Shown here one piece after another: positions 8,441-17,070 of a stretch of DNA of 64,000 nt. Position numbers and translations under genes: made by a program. The notes under the pieces were generated by a model. It was not told the origin of the DNA, did no database searches, and saw only the letters and a list, made by a program, of their open reading frames with translations. Every line of letters begins with the position of its first letter. Within the stretch, counting starts at the first letter, position 1. The DNA is from Nitrososphaerota archaeon (GTDB taxonomy: Archaea > Thermoproteota > Nitrososphaeria > Nitrososphaerales > Gagatemarchaeaceae): assembly GCA_028867035.1 (NCBI GenBank), contig JAGWHB010000002.1, forward strand, positions 382,081-446,080. The letters run 5' to 3'.

Positions 8441-8871
8441 TTCTTGGCCTCCTTCACCAGGTCAAGGAGGTGCTTGACCCCTCTGACCTGTCCACCCTTG
8501 ACCTGCTTGTAGAGCTTCTTGTAGGAGGCGTTGGTCAGTTCCTTCCTCTCCTTCGCCACCTTGAGCCTCCACCTGAGCGCCCGCACCTTGGTTATCCACA
8601 TGTCCTTCCTTGGATTCCTGGCTCCCGCTGTCCCTTCGGTGGAGCCCGAGCTTCGGCCCCGCTTGATCTTCTTCGATTTCGCCCTGAAACGCCCCCTAGA
8701 CACGCCTCTCTTTGGAGCCACGGTTATGGCACCGAAGCCGACGAGCCCCCGGATGGTGCTCCGCGTGATGGCGTCCTGGATGAGGTCCGAATATTCGTCG
8801 TTGAATCTCACCCTGTCGACCCCGACCCCGAGTACAGAGGCGGCCAGCCTGCGCTTACTCTTTAGATTCAA
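8437..8871 (-). CDS. rpl19e: Large-subunit ribosomal protein eL19
   Basis: Archaeal/eukaryotic-specific 50S protein, 144 aa. The N-terminus LKSKRRLAASVLGVG and the internal basic hinge (RGRFRAKSKKIKRG) are typical. The start is TTG, lying 17 nt inside the end of eL32. Confidence 0.95.
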   Translation of the reverse strand: MNLKSKRRLAASVLGVGVDRVRFNDEYSDLIQDAITRSTIRGLVGFGAITVAPKRGVSRGRFRAKSKKIKRGRSSGSTEGTAGARNPRKDMWITKVRALRWRLKVAKERKELTNASYKKLYKQVKGGQVRGVKHLLDLVKEAKK

Positions 8872-9283
8872 TTATCCTCAACCCTGTCGGGTTTACCACC
8901 CTGATGCCCAGTTCCGTCGCCCTTTCGAGTATTGTAGCGCGCTTCTTCGCTCCGACGGTCCCCCCTATCCTTGCGACGTCTCTACCGGGGACCAGGCTGT
9001 CCAAGTCAGACGACCTGTAGACTATGACGTCGTAATGGCCGCTGGGGTGGAGCCCCCTCGCCTCCACCGGACCCCGGTAACCGACCCTCACGAGCGCCGG
9101 CCACCCCTTGTCCTGGCGCCTCACCTTGTTGTCGACCCCCTTCGGCTTCCTCCACTCAGGGTGAATCCTGACATAGCGCCAGCTCTCCTGCCTGACGAAG
9201 GCCGGCCTGGTGTCCGAGATTTCCTTCCGTTTGGCGACCAGGGCCTTCAGCCTGTTCTCCTCTGACTGTTTGGCCTTTGGCAT
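8855..9283 (-). CDS. rpl32e: Large-subunit ribosomal protein eL32
   Basis: Archaeal/eukaryotic-specific 50S protein, 142 aa. The family core includes WRKPKGVDNKVRR, GYRGPVEARGLHPSG and the C-terminal GAKKRATILERATELGIRV. It lies between uL6 and eL19 and overlaps eL19 by 17 nt. Confidence 0.95.
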   Translation of the reverse strand: MPKAKQSEENRLKALVAKRKEISDTRPAFVRQESWRYVRIHPEWRKPKGVDNKVRRQDKGWPALVRVGYRGPVEARGLHPSGHYDVIVYRSSDLDSLVPGRDVARIGGTVGAKKRATILERATELGIRVVNPTGLRIIESKE

Positions 9284-9288
9284 GGTTT

Positions 9289-9834
9289 TTACGAGCCCTG
9301 CTCCTTATGGTATATGTATACCCCGTCGAGGAATATCCTCTGGTCCTTCCGCTTGATCTTAGTGGCCAGCTCCATGTTGGCGGCAGTCTGACCTACGTCC
9401 TCGACTGAGACCCCCTTGACTATCACGTCGTCCCCTTCGACGCTCACCTTGCAGTCCCCGACTATCTCTGACACTCTGGGTGACCTCTCACCGACGAAGT
9501 TCTCGACGAGCACCTGGCTCCCCTTCGTCTTCACCGTGATGGGGAAGTGGGCGTAGACTACCTTCAGCCTGTAGATGTATCCCTTCGTCACGCCTGTGAT
9601 CATGTTGTTCAATATGCTTGTCACCGTGTTGATTATGACGTTGTCCTTCCTCTTCACCGAGAAGGGCGAGATCAGTATCTTGTCGCCCTGGATGGATATG
9701 TTCACGTTGACCTTGTCAAAGTCCTTCCTTGCCTCACCGAGCTTCCCCTTGATCGACAGGTTCCTCCCCTTCAGGGACCCCGTGACCCCATCCGGGAGCT
9801 CGATTGTCGTCTGCTGCACGACATCAGTAGACAT
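9289..9834 (-). CDS. rpl6: Large-subunit ribosomal protein uL6
   Basis: 50S protein near the factor-binding site, 181 aa, with two tandem L6 domains (about residues 10-85 and 90-175). The C-terminal motif DQRIFLDGVYIYHKE matches archaeal uL6. Its start lies 11 nt inside the uS8 gene. Confidence 0.95.
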   Translation of the reverse strand: MSTDVVQQTTIELPDGVTGSLKGRNLSIKGKLGEARKDFDKVNVNISIQGDKILISPFSVKRKDNVIINTVTSILNNMITGVTKGYIYRLKVVYAHFPITVKTKGSQVLVENFVGERSPRVSEIVGDCKVSVEGDDVIVKGVSVEDVGQTAANMELATKIKRKDQRIFLDGVYIYHKEQGS

Positions 9835-10216
9835 AGCCGATTAGCCTCCCCCCGATCTTCTTGTCCTGGGCTTCGACGTGAGACATAACACCCTGCGGGG
9901 TCGACACTATCAGCGTCCCGACTCCGACGGCGGGCAGGTATCTGTGCTCCCAGTTCACCAACTTCAGTGATTTTACCGGGAACCTTGGCGAGATGACGCC
10001 GCACTTGTTTATCTTTCCGAGGAGCTGGACCCTCAGCTTCCCTCCGACGCCGTCGTCGATGTACTCGAATTCCCCAATGTACTTGCGCTTCTGGAGCACC
10101 TTCAGGACCTCGCTGGCGAGGTTGGAGGCCGGTATGACGACGGTCTCTTTCTTGTTCCTCATTTCCGCGTTCTGGAGGCTGGCGAATAGGTTGGCTAGGA
10201 TGTTTGTCGCTGGCAA
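9824..10216 (-). CDS. rps8: Small-subunit ribosomal protein uS8
   Basis: Primary 16S rRNA-binding protein of the 30S platform, 130 aa. The TTG at 10216 is chosen because the family starts at this point (PATNILANLFASLQNAE) and a purine-rich GGGGGAAATGAG precedes it. The frame is open further upstream, but that part overlaps uS14 in another frame. The C-terminal GVGTLIVSTPQGVMSH is the conserved RNA-binding segment. Confidence 0.95.
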   Translation of the reverse strand: MPATNILANLFASLQNAEMRNKKETVVIPASNLASEVLKVLQKRKYIGEFEYIDDGVGGKLRVQLLGKINKCGVISPRFPVKSLKLVNWEHRYLPAVGVGTLIVSTPQGVMSHVEAQDKKIGGRLIGYVY

Positions 10217-10227
10217 CTCATTTCCCC

Positions 10228-10389
10228 CTAATCGTACTTCCTGAAGCCGAGCTTCTCGGCTACCTCCCTGAAACACTGCCTGCAGAGCACGAGGTCGTAG
10301 GACCGGATGACCGCTCCGTACTGACCGCACCTCTTGCAGTAGTGGGTCGACTTCCCGTACTTCCTCTCCTTGGGATGCCTCTCTTTCAT
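10228..10389 (-). CDS. rps14: Small-subunit ribosomal protein uS14, zinc form
   Basis: Small 30S head protein, 53 aa. Four cysteines in two CxxC pairs (CKRC and CRQC) form the zinc ribbon of archaeal uS14. The ATG at 10389 overlaps the uL5 stop by 4 nt (ATGA). Confidence 0.96.
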   Translation of the reverse strand: MKERHPKERKYGKSTHYCKRCGQYGAVIRSYDLVLCRQCFREVAEKLGFRKYD

Positions 10390-10913
10390 TGAACTATCGC
10401 CCCGAAGTTGTCCTTGAAGTACTGGACTGCTTCCTCTCTGCTTACAAGGTGCGCCTTCCCCACCCGGGTCGCCCTCCTGTTGCGCCTCGCGACGCCGAAA
10501 CCTGGCCTTTCGAGCAGGACTGACACGTTCATGCCCAGGATGCCGATGGCCGGGTCGTAGCGTATCCCTGGGATCTCTATGTGCTCGCGTATGCCGAAGG
10601 AGACCGAGCCCCTTGGGTCGAAGCACGACTCCTGCAGCTTCTTTTCTCTGGCAGTGAGGAGCTTCTCTATCAGGGCCGTGGTCTCGTCCCCCCTGACTGT
10701 CACGACGACGCCTATGGGTTCCCCCTTGTGGGTCCCAAAGTCCCTCACGGAGCGCTTGGCGCGGGTCTGGGCCGGGGACTGTCCTGACACCTGTTCGAGG
10801 ACTTTCTTTCCGCGTTCTATCGCTTCCCCCGACTTCCCCAGGCCTATGTTCAGCACGACCTTCGCCACCCTGATCTTCCGCATCGGGTTCTCATGGACCA
10901 CGGACTGGCTCAT
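10386..10913 (-). CDS. rpl5: Large-subunit ribosomal protein uL5
   Basis: Binds 5S rRNA and contacts the P-site tRNA, 175 aa. It contains the signature [20 protein letters not shown] near the N-terminus and [16 protein letters not shown] in the C-terminal half. Start and stop both overlap neighbours by ATGA. Confidence 0.96.
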   Translation of the reverse strand: MSQSVVHENPMRKIRVAKVVLNIGLGKSGEAIERGKKVLEQVSGQSPAQTRAKRSVRDFGTHKGEPIGVVVTVRGDETTALIEKLLTAREKKLQESCFDPRGSVSFGIREHIEIPGIRYDPAIGILGMNVSVLLERPGFGVARRNRRATRVGKAHLVSREEAVQYFKDNFGAIVQ

Positions 10914-11638
10914 TGCTTCCCTGCTCCGATGGTTATCATAGGCGAGTCAGTTCCGACCGGGAATACGAGCCTTGAAGGTATCTCCGCCTCGCCGCTGGGG
11001 AGTGATATCTTGACCATCTTCTCGCGGGATATCGTCCCCTTCTTGACCTCCGCTATCTTTCCGAGCTGCCCGGCCCTTTCCCCGGTGAGAACAAGCCCGA
11101 GGGAGCCCTTTGCTAGCTTCGTCTGGCCGAGCACCTTCTGGGAGGGGACTTCGAGGAGGACCGCGTCGCCCGGGGCGAGGTCCAGGGCGTCGTCGACCAT
11201 CGATCTGCCGTCGTGCAGGCCGTACTGGATGTGCCCGCCCTTCACCTTCGACTTGGTGTAGACGCTGCAGAGCTTGGTCCTCGCCTCATCGGAGGAGACC
11301 TTCGCCAGTGCCAGCCCCTTCGGGGATGGGACGAGCCTGAAGTCGACGCCTTCGACCGGGACGCTCACCACGTTGAAGAGGCCCACCGGGAAGCGCGGAG
11401 TGCGCCTTTCCTTTCCGTCCACCAGCACCCTGCCATTCTTCATCATGAACTTGAGTTCTTTCGACAGCCTCGCCATGGAAGCAAGGTCTCGGATGACGAC
11501 CCCAAGGGGGTAGGCCGCAGAGATCGCGTGCGGGCCGGGGAGCGGCTTGAAGATGAATCTGTCAGATTTCCGCGAGATGTCCCAGCTCCGAGGAGCGGCG
11601 AGCCGCTTCATCTTGTTCCTTCCTCCCTTCTTACCCAT
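10910..11638 (-). CDS. rps4e: Small-subunit ribosomal protein eS4
   Basis: Archaeal/eukaryotic-specific 30S protein, 242 aa, with an S4-type RNA-binding domain (about residues 40-100), a central eS4 domain and a C-terminal KOW segment (GERAGQLGKIAEV). The N-terminus KMKRLAAPRSWDISRK is characteristic. It directly abuts uL24 upstream and overlaps uL5 by 4 nt. Confidence 0.96.
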   Translation of the reverse strand: MGKKGGRNKMKRLAAPRSWDISRKSDRFIFKPLPGPHAISAAYPLGVVIRDLASMARLSKELKFMMKNGRVLVDGKERRTPRFPVGLFNVVSVPVEGVDFRLVPSPKGLALAKVSSDEARTKLCSVYTKSKVKGGHIQYGLHDGRSMVDDALDLAPGDAVLLEVPSQKVLGQTKLAKGSLGLVLTGERAGQLGKIAEVKKGTISREKMVKISLPSGEAEIPSRLVFPVGTDSPMITIGAGKQ

Positions 11639-11938
11639 CTAGGACGCCACCTCCAGCTTCTTCTTCCTCGCCTGGTCCGCAAGGGACAGCGAGGTCAGCA
11701 CCACGTTGGACGAGCGTATGGGTACGGGAGAGGTCCCCCCCTTCTGTTTTTCTCTGGTCACGCCTTCGACGTTCACTACCCCGATACTGGTGTCCACTTT
11801 GGTAATCTTCCCTTCGATGTCCTTGAACTCCCCGCGGACAATCCGCACGGTGTCTCCCACGCGCGGCCTCACGGTCTTCTTGGCGTGGCCCTCCCGCAGT
11901 TCGGTTGATAGATGAGACCCGAATTTCATTTCAAGCAC
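11639..11938 (-). CDS. rpl24: Large-subunit ribosomal protein uL24
   Basis: 50S assembly protein, 99 aa, with a KOW motif (GDTVRIVRGEFKDIEGKI). GTG at 11938 directly follows the uL14 stop; an ATG three codons in (11929) is an alternative. It is shorter than most archaeal uL24 because the usual basic N-terminal tail is reduced. Confidence 0.93.
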   Translation of the reverse strand: MLEMKFGSHLSTELREGHAKKTVRPRVGDTVRIVRGEFKDIEGKITKVDTSIGVVNVEGVTREKQKGGTSPVPIRSSNVVLTSLSLADQARKKKLEVAS

Positions 11939-12373
11939 CTAGATTATGATTGAAGCCAGGTTGGCGATCCTTGGCCACTTTTCCGCGGCTTCGCTTGCCA
12001 CCGGCCCCTTGATGTCGGTCCCCTTGAGGTCCCCTTCGGGGGTGATGATGACTCCTGCGTTGTCCTCGAACACGACCCGCTGACCGCTGACCCTCCGCAC
12101 GGGGTACTTCTGCCTGACGATGACGGCGCCGAAGACTGTCTTTTTCAATTCCGGCGGCCCCTTCTTGACGACACAGACAACAGAGTCGCCGACCGAAGCC
12201 GCCGGGACCCTGGCGAGCCTTCCCTTGGCCTTGGTCACTTGGACAATCCTGAGGGTCTTCGCTCCAGTGTTGTCGGCGCACGTGATGACGGCATAGAGGG
12301 GTATCGCCCTGGTGATGTAGTTCTTGAACTCCTCCACGCCCTTCGCAGAAACGGCACGCGACTTCGTCGACAC
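11939..12373 (-). CDS. rpl14: Large-subunit ribosomal protein uL14
   Basis: 50S protein at the subunit interface, 144 aa. The GTG at 12373 overlaps the uS17 stop (TAGTG) and leaves a normal archaeal-length protein. The frame is open further upstream, but only inside uS17. The core reads AVITCADNTGAKTLRIVQV ... GDSVVCVVKKGPPELKK. Confidence 0.94.
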   Translation of the reverse strand: MSTKSRAVSAKGVEEFKNYITRAIPLYAVITCADNTGAKTLRIVQVTKAKGRLARVPAASVGDSVVCVVKKGPPELKKTVFGAVIVRQKYPVRRVSGQRVVFEDNAGVIITPEGDLKGTDIKGPVASEAAEKWPRIANLASIII

Positions 12374-12699
12374 TAGGCGCCCCTCCTGGATTCCACGACG
12401 ACGAAGGAGATGGTCTTGGAGAGGGGCCTGCACTCGCCAATGGTAACCGAGTCGCCGTCATTGACGCCGATGCACGGTGGTACGTGCGCGCTGATCCTGC
12501 TCCTGCGGCGTTCGCCCCTGTTGAACTTGGGGACCATGTGGAGGTACTGCATCTCAACCACGACGAAGCCCTTACCGGCGGTCGAGACCGCCCTCCCCGT
12601 CAGGAGCTTCCCCCTGACCTTGAGGCCCCCGTGGAAGGGGCACCTTTCGTCCTCGCACTTCGTCTTGGGTGCGGCGACCTCGAGCCCGGCGGCGCTCAC
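12373..12699 (-). CDS. rps17: Small-subunit ribosomal protein uS17
   Basis: 30S OB-fold protein, 108 aa, with the archaeal N-terminal segment containing CEDERCPFHG and the conserved C-terminal GDSVTIGECRPLSKTISFVV. Its ATG overlaps the Rnp1 stop by 4 nt. Confidence 0.95.
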   Translation of the reverse strand: MSAAGLEVAAPKTKCEDERCPFHGGLKVRGKLLTGRAVSTAGKGFVVVEMQYLHMVPKFNRGERRRSRISAHVPPCIGVNDGDSVTIGECRPLSKTISFVVVESRRGA

Positions 12700-12932
12700 G
12701 CTTTCTTCCTCCCAAGCCTGTCCTCCATCCGGCCCGCAATGTCGGATCCCGTAAGCACGTTGCCTGAATCGAGGAGGAGGAAGGCGGAACCCGCCTTTTC
12801 GATGCGAAGTGTACGGCCCCCCGAGCCCAGGAGCAGGGTGTTGGCTGTCTCGAGGAGGACCAGGCCTCTGAGCCCGGTCTTGGTCGGGTCCTTCGCCGTC
12901 AGGACCGCCAGCCTTTCGCCGATGACGTTCAC
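12696..12932 (-). CDS. rnp1: Ribonuclease P protein component 1 (Rpp29/Pop4)
   Basis: Protein subunit of archaeal RNase P, which matures tRNA 5' ends. A 78-aa Sm-like barrel with TGLRGLVLLETANTLLLG and LRIEKAGSAFLLL. Location between uL29 and uS17 is the standard archaeal place for this gene and supports the call. Overlaps of 4 nt occur on both sides. Confidence 0.92.
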   Translation of the reverse strand: MNVIGERLAVLTAKDPTKTGLRGLVLLETANTLLLGSGGRTLRIEKAGSAFLLLDSGNVLTGSDIAGRMEDRLGRKKA

Positions 12933-13135
12933 TCTACGACCCCCTTCTCCTGCATCACGGTGATGACCCGCGCGATGTCTTTCTTGATCCTGCCGATATT
13001 ACCGACGTCTTTCTTGACGACCCCGCGCTGGGCGCCGCCTGCGAGCTTGGAGAGCTCCGACCTGAGGTCGAAGAGCGTCTGCCTAAGCTTCTCAGCGTCC
13101 TGCTTCCTCAGTTCCTTCGGTTTGAGCTGTGGCAT
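12929..13135 (-). CDS. rpl29: Large-subunit ribosomal protein uL29
   Basis: 50S exit-tunnel protein, 68 aa, two helices, with the family start LKPKELRKQDAEKL and C-terminal VGNIGRIKKDIARVITV. It overlaps the 3' end of uS3 by 44 nt, long for this operon. The start is still believable because the alignment begins at this Met. Confidence 0.93.
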   Translation of the reverse strand: MPQLKPKELRKQDAEKLRQTLFDLRSELSKLAGGAQRGVVKKDVGNIGRIKKDIARVITVMQEKGVVE

Positions 13136-13763
13136 CTTCTTTGTTCTCCTCTTTGACGTCTTCCTTCAGCGTGAAGTCCGGTGGAAGGGCGTCTTTGAGC
13201 GCTATCTTGACCTTTATTCCGTAGAGGCCCAGCTTCATGAGGACGTCTGTCGTGGCCCCGCTGACAGACCTTTCTGCCGTGTCCCCGCTCTTGGGGACGA
13301 TTCCAGCCCTGTACTTCTCTCCGTGCGACCTGTCGCTCCTCAGCTTTCCTGCGACCGATATCTCGACCCCAGCGGCGCCGGCGTTCATTATGTTGTTCAC
13401 CGACCACTGTGCGGCCCTTCGGAATGCCGTACCCCGGGAGACGATCTGAGCTATCCTAGCGGCCATTATCCTTGCGTTTAGCTCCGGGTTCTCGACCTCG
13501 GTGACCGCGATCTGTGGGTTGGGGAATGCGAACTTCGCTGCTACCTTGTCTGTCAGGTCCTTGATCCCAGTGCCGCGTCTGCCGATCGCCAGTCCCGGCC
13601 TCGCGACGTAGACCTTCAGGGTGGTGCCGACTGGAGACTTCTGGACCTCCAGGCCTCCGTAGCCGGCGTCCCTAAGCTCCTTCTCGAAGAATTCGTCCAG
13701 GTCGGCGTATGACTTGCTCGTGGTGAGAATCGACTTGACCGTGGTTCGCTGCTGGATTGACAT
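13092..13763 (-). CDS. rps3: Small-subunit ribosomal protein uS3
   Basis: 30S protein at the mRNA entry site, 223 aa, with a KH domain (IGRRGTGIKDLTDKV) and the C-terminal S3 domain (SGKLRSDR-like AGKLRSDRSHGEKYRAG). It ends in an acidic tail, the part overlapped by uL29. It starts 2 nt after the uL22 stop. Confidence 0.96.
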   Translation of the reverse strand: MSIQQRTTVKSILTTSKSYADLDEFFEKELRDAGYGGLEVQKSPVGTTLKVYVARPGLAIGRRGTGIKDLTDKVAAKFAFPNPQIAVTEVENPELNARIMAARIAQIVSRGTAFRRAAQWSVNNIMNAGAAGVEISVAGKLRSDRSHGEKYRAGIVPKSGDTAERSVSGATTDVLMKLGLYGIKVKIALKDALPPDFTLKEDVKEENKEDATAQTEGTEEAGR

Positions 13764-13765
13764 GA

Positions 13766-14227
13766 CTATACTTCCTTGCCCACGACTTCGATGTGAACCA
13801 GCTGATGGAAGTTGGGGGAGCTCCTTCCGAAGGCGCGGGGGGTGTAGTCCTTCAGCGTGCGGCCGGCGTAGCCCGCGGCGTGGATGATACGGACCCTTTC
13901 CGGGTCTAGGCCCTTGAATTCTGAGTTGCCCTGCATGTTGCGGAGGACGTCAAGGTACGCGCGGGCCGCCTTCACCGGATAGGACCCGGACGGGAAACCC
14001 TGGAGCTCGCTCCTGTGGCCGACCTTGAGCTTGTGCCGCCTGAAGGCGATGGCCATCTTCTTCTCCTCGACCAGCTCGAGCAGGTCGATGGCTTTCGTCA
14101 GAAACATCCCTTTGATCGTGACAGCTACTTCTCGGGCAGCCTTGGGAGAAACGTTGACCTCTCTCCCGCTAGCCCTGATATGTACCGCAGGGTCGAAACC
14201 CTCGAAACTGTAACCATAGCGAGGCAC
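13766..14227 (-). CDS. rpl22: Large-subunit ribosomal protein uL22, first gene of the operon
   Basis: 50S exit-tunnel protein, 153 aa, archaeal type with GYSFEGFDPAVHIRASGRE at the start and the beta-hairpin region YTPRAFGRSSPNFHQLVHIE. Upstream there is no uS19 or uL2. Instead 170 nt of spacer carries a promoter-like sequence, and the divergent sdhA follows. The S10-type cluster is therefore broken here and this gene heads the operon. Confidence 0.95.
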   Translation of the reverse strand: MPRYGYSFEGFDPAVHIRASGREVNVSPKAAREVAVTIKGMFLTKAIDLLELVEEKKMAIAFRRHKLKVGHRSELQGFPSGSYPVKAARAYLDVLRNMQGNSEFKGLDPERVRIIHAAGYAGRTLKDYTPRAFGRSSPNFHQLVHIEVVGKEV

Positions 14228-14264
14228 TTTATCCCTCTCGTGGAGTTCCGCGCTTTCTCGGTGA

Positions 14265-14274
14265 CGTTAAAAGC
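14265..14274 (-). promoter_or_regulatory. Candidate TATA box of the ribosomal operon
   Basis: The minus strand reads GCTTTTAACG about 43 nt upstream of the uL22 ATG, which would give a leader of roughly 15-20 nt. It is the best TATA-like match in the spacer between uL22 and sdhA. Confidence 0.4.
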
Positions 14275-14370
14275 TTTGTGAAACGAGGAAGTCGAATCGG
14301 GGTGCGGCTCGCTTGTGTGGACCGGATTCTTGCTCCGGGGCAGGAGGAGCCGATGAGACGGCGCGTCAGG

Positions 14371-14378
14371 CTTATAAT
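14371..14378 (+). promoter_or_regulatory. TATA box of sdhA
   Basis: CTTATAAT lies about 24 nt upstream of the TTG start of sdhA at 14399. This spacing predicts a transcript starting at or next to the start codon. Confidence 0.5.
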
Positions 14379-14398
14379 CGCGCGGAATCAGGTCCGCC

Positions 14399-16171
14399 TT
14401 GAGCCGGGCTCAAGGTTTGTGGTCAACCAAAACTCAGACTAGTCGTGTCGAGGCGGAAGACAGGGCCTACGCCGAGAAGACCTGTGATGTTCTGATCATC
14501 GGTGCCGGTGGGGCGGGGCTCCGAGCTGCCATCGAGTCCCATGACAAGGGAGCGAAGACGCTCGTCGTTTGCAAGTCGCTGCTGGGCAAGGCACACACCG
14601 TGATGGCAGAGGGAGGGATAGCGGCAGCCCTTGGAAACGTCGACCCCAAGGACGGATGGCAGGTCCACTTTTCGGACACAATAGTTGAGGGGCAGAACCT
14701 CAGCAATTGGCGCATGGCAGAGATATTCGCGAAGGAGGCAATCGACAGGGTATACGAGCTTGAAGGTTACGGCGCTCTTTTTGACCGCACATCCGAAGGG
14801 AAAATCAGCCAGCGTCCCTTCGGCGCCCACACTTACAGGAGGCTCTGCCACATAGGGGACAGGACGGGACTGGAGCTAATCAGGACCCTACAGGACCAGG
14901 TCATCAAGAGGGGGGTCCCGTTCATGGACGAGGTCGCGGTGACGAAGGTCTTCAGGGACCCGAAGAGCGGGAAGGCCTCCGGCGCCTTGGGCATCGACAT
15001 CCGGAGCGGCGGACTGATTCTATTCAGGTCCAAGGCGGTGATCCTTGCAACAGGGGGGTGCGGGAAGGTGTACCAGGTAACCTCGAATTCCTACGAGAGC
15101 ACGGGGGACGGAATCGCAGTCGCCTACAGGGCAGGGGCCCAGCTGATGGACATGGAGATGATCCAGTTCCACCCAACGGGGATGATCTATCCGGCCGGCG
15201 TGAGGGGCCTGCTCGTGACAGAGGCTGTCAGAGGCGAAGGGGGAATACTCACTAACGTCCTGGGGGAGCGGTTCATGTCCAAGTACGACCCCAAGAGGAT
15301 GGAGCTCTCCGCGAGGGACGTCGTCGCCAGGGCGATATATTCTGAGATAACCGAAGGCCGAGGGACGAAGAGCGGCGCGGTCTATCTCGACGTCTCCCAC
15401 AGGGGGGCGGAATACATCAAGAAGAAGCTCCCCAGCATGTATGATCAGTTCCTCGAGTTCGCCGGGGTCGACATCACCAAGCAGAAGATGGAGGTCGCCC
15501 CCACCGTCCACTACCAGATGGGGGGAGTCAGGGTGGACCCCGAGACAGCTGAGAGTTCGGTCAAGGGGCTTTACGCCGCTGGTGAGGTGGCGTGCGGCCT
15601 GCACGGAGGGAACAGGCTGGGAGGTAACTCCCTCTCCGACATACTCGTCTTCGGCAGGCGGGCGGGGGCGGCTGCTGCCGAATCCGCGGCGAAGACTGGG
15701 ATGGAATCGGTCGAAGACTCCGAAGTGGAGAAGGAGATAGACAGGGTCCTGTCGGTGTTCTCCGATTCGCCCGGGGCCAACCCGTTCTACCTGAAGGAGG
15801 AGATTGCGAAGAACATGTGGGAACACGTCGGAATAATCAGGAACGAAAAAGACCTCAGCGCCGGACTGGTACAGGTCGGGAGGCTCAAGGCGGAGGCGAT
15901 GGGGGTAAGGGCCCAGAAGGGGAGGGCCTACAACCAGTCTTGGCTGGACTCGCTGCAGGTCTGGGACATGCTCCTCGGCTGCGAAGCGATCATCAGGTCG
16001 GCCCTAGAACGCAAGGAGAGCAGGGGGGCCCACACGAGGTCTGATTTTCCGCAGAAGGATCCCAAGTGGCTCGTAAACATAATAACCGTTGAGAAGGGTG
16101 GAAGGATGACCCATGAGCTCTCGCCAGTGCCGCAGGCGCCACAGGAGCTCGAGGTTCTGATCAAGGAATAG
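14399..16171 (+). CDS. sdhA: Succinate dehydrogenase flavoprotein subunit
   Basis: Oxidises succinate to fumarate with covalently bound FAD; TCA cycle and respiratory complex II. The Rossmann motif IIGAGGAGLRAA is at about residues 33-44. The flavinylation His is in KAHTVMAEGGIAAALG. Substrate-site residues sit in QFHPTG and in GLHGGNRLGGNSLSD. At 590 aa the length is normal. TTG at 14399 is used because of the TATA box 24 nt upstream, although a TTG six codons in is possible. sdhB follows 7 nt later. Confidence 0.96.
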   Translation: MSRAQGLWSTKTQTSRVEAEDRAYAEKTCDVLIIGAGGAGLRAAIESHDKGAKTLVVCKSLLGKAHTVMAEGGIAAALGNVDPKDGWQVHFSDTIVEGQNLSNWRMAEIFAKEAIDRVYELEGYGALFDRTSEGKISQRPFGAHTYRRLCHIGDRTGLELIRTLQDQVIKRGVPFMDEVAVTKVFRDPKSGKASGALGIDIRSGGLILFRSKAVILATGGCGKVYQVTSNSYESTGDGIAVAYRAGAQLMDMEMIQFHPTGMIYPAGVRGLLVTEAVRGEGGILTNVLGERFMSKYDPKRMELSARDVVARAIYSEITEGRGTKSGAVYLDVSHRGAEYIKKKLPSMYDQFLEFAGVDITKQKMEVAPTVHYQMGGVRVDPETAESSVKGLYAAGEVACGLHGGNRLGGNSLSDILVFGRRAGAAAAESAAKTGMESVEDSEVEKEIDRVLSVFSDSPGANPFYLKEEIAKNMWEHVGIIRNEKDLSAGLVQVGRLKAEAMGVRAQKGRAYNQSWLDSLQVWDMLLGCEAIIRSALERKESRGAHTRSDFPQKDPKWLVNIITVEKGGRMTHELSPVPQAPQELEVLIKE

Positions 16172-16178
16172 TGGACAT

Positions 16179-17069
16179 TTGAGCCAGCGAGAGGTCCTGG
16201 AGGCGAATCTTGGCGTCGTCAGATTGAAGGTGCTGCGCGGCCTGGGGGACGACCCCTCGACCTCGCACTACGACACCTACGAGGTACCCAGGGAGGAGGG
16301 GATGGTCGTCCTGAACGCGATCCACTACATCCAGGCTCACATCGACCCGTCGCTATCGGCAAGGTGGAACTGCAAGGCCGCCAGGTGCGGTTCATGCTCC
16401 GCGGAGATCAACGGGAAGCCCAGGCTGATGTGCAAGACCCGGGTCGACACCATCGAAGGGGAGATCACGGTCGAACCGATGAAGGCGTTTCCGAGGCTGA
16501 GGGACCTGGTCACAGACGTGACAGAAAACTGGAAGGTCGCGGCCATGATCCCCGCGTTCAGCCCCCGGTCGCCTCCGGGGAACGATTGGCGATTCTATCA
16601 GAGGGACGTCGACAGGTCGAGGGAGTTCAGGAGGTGCATAGAGTGCTTCCTGTGCCAGGACGTCTGCCACGTGATCCGCGAGCACGAGGCGGACTACATC
16701 GGTCCGAGGTGGGTGGTGAAGGCCGCCTCTCTGGACATGCACCCGATGGACGGGTTGAACAGGTCGAAGTTCATGAAAGATTCTGGGGGTCTGGGATACT
16801 GTAACATCACGAAGTGCTGCCAGGAGATATGCCCCGAGCACATAGTGATAACGGACGACGCAATCATCCCCGAGAAGGAACGTGTTGTGGACAGATATTA
16901 CGACCCACTGGTCTGGCTGTACAGGAACATTCCGAGAAGCCAGGAAAAGTTCGAATTTACCACGAAGAAGATACTCAAGGCCGCCTTCTGGGTCGCACTG
17001 GTCGCGCCAGTAGTCGTAATCCCCATGATCTATCTAGCGAAGGCGCTGCTCCACTTGCCCTTCCCGTAG
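16179..17069 (+). CDS. sdhB: Succinate dehydrogenase iron-sulfur subunit with C-terminal membrane segment
   Basis: Carries electrons from FAD to the quinone. The plant-type 2Fe-2S motif is CKAARCGSC ... C (about residues 68-89). Further clusters are bound by CIECFLCQDVC (about 152-162) and CNITKCCQEIC (about 208-218), the latter extended relative to the classic 3Fe-4S pattern. After about residue 265 a hydrophobic stretch (AAFWVALVAPVVVIPMIYLA) predicts one membrane helix, unusual for SdhB, which is normally peripheral. It starts with TTG, 7 nt after sdhA. Confidence 0.93.
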   Translation: MSQREVLEANLGVVRLKVLRGLGDDPSTSHYDTYEVPREEGMVVLNAIHYIQAHIDPSLSARWNCKAARCGSCSAEINGKPRLMCKTRVDTIEGEITVEPMKAFPRLRDLVTDVTENWKVAAMIPAFSPRSPPGNDWRFYQRDVDRSREFRRCIECFLCQDVCHVIREHEADYIGPRWVVKAASLDMHPMDGLNRSKFMKDSGGLGYCNITKCCQEICPEHIVITDDAIIPEKERVVDRYYDPLVWLYRNIPRSQEKFEFTTKKILKAAFWVALVAPVVVIPMIYLAKALLHLPFP

Positions 17070-17070
17070 C

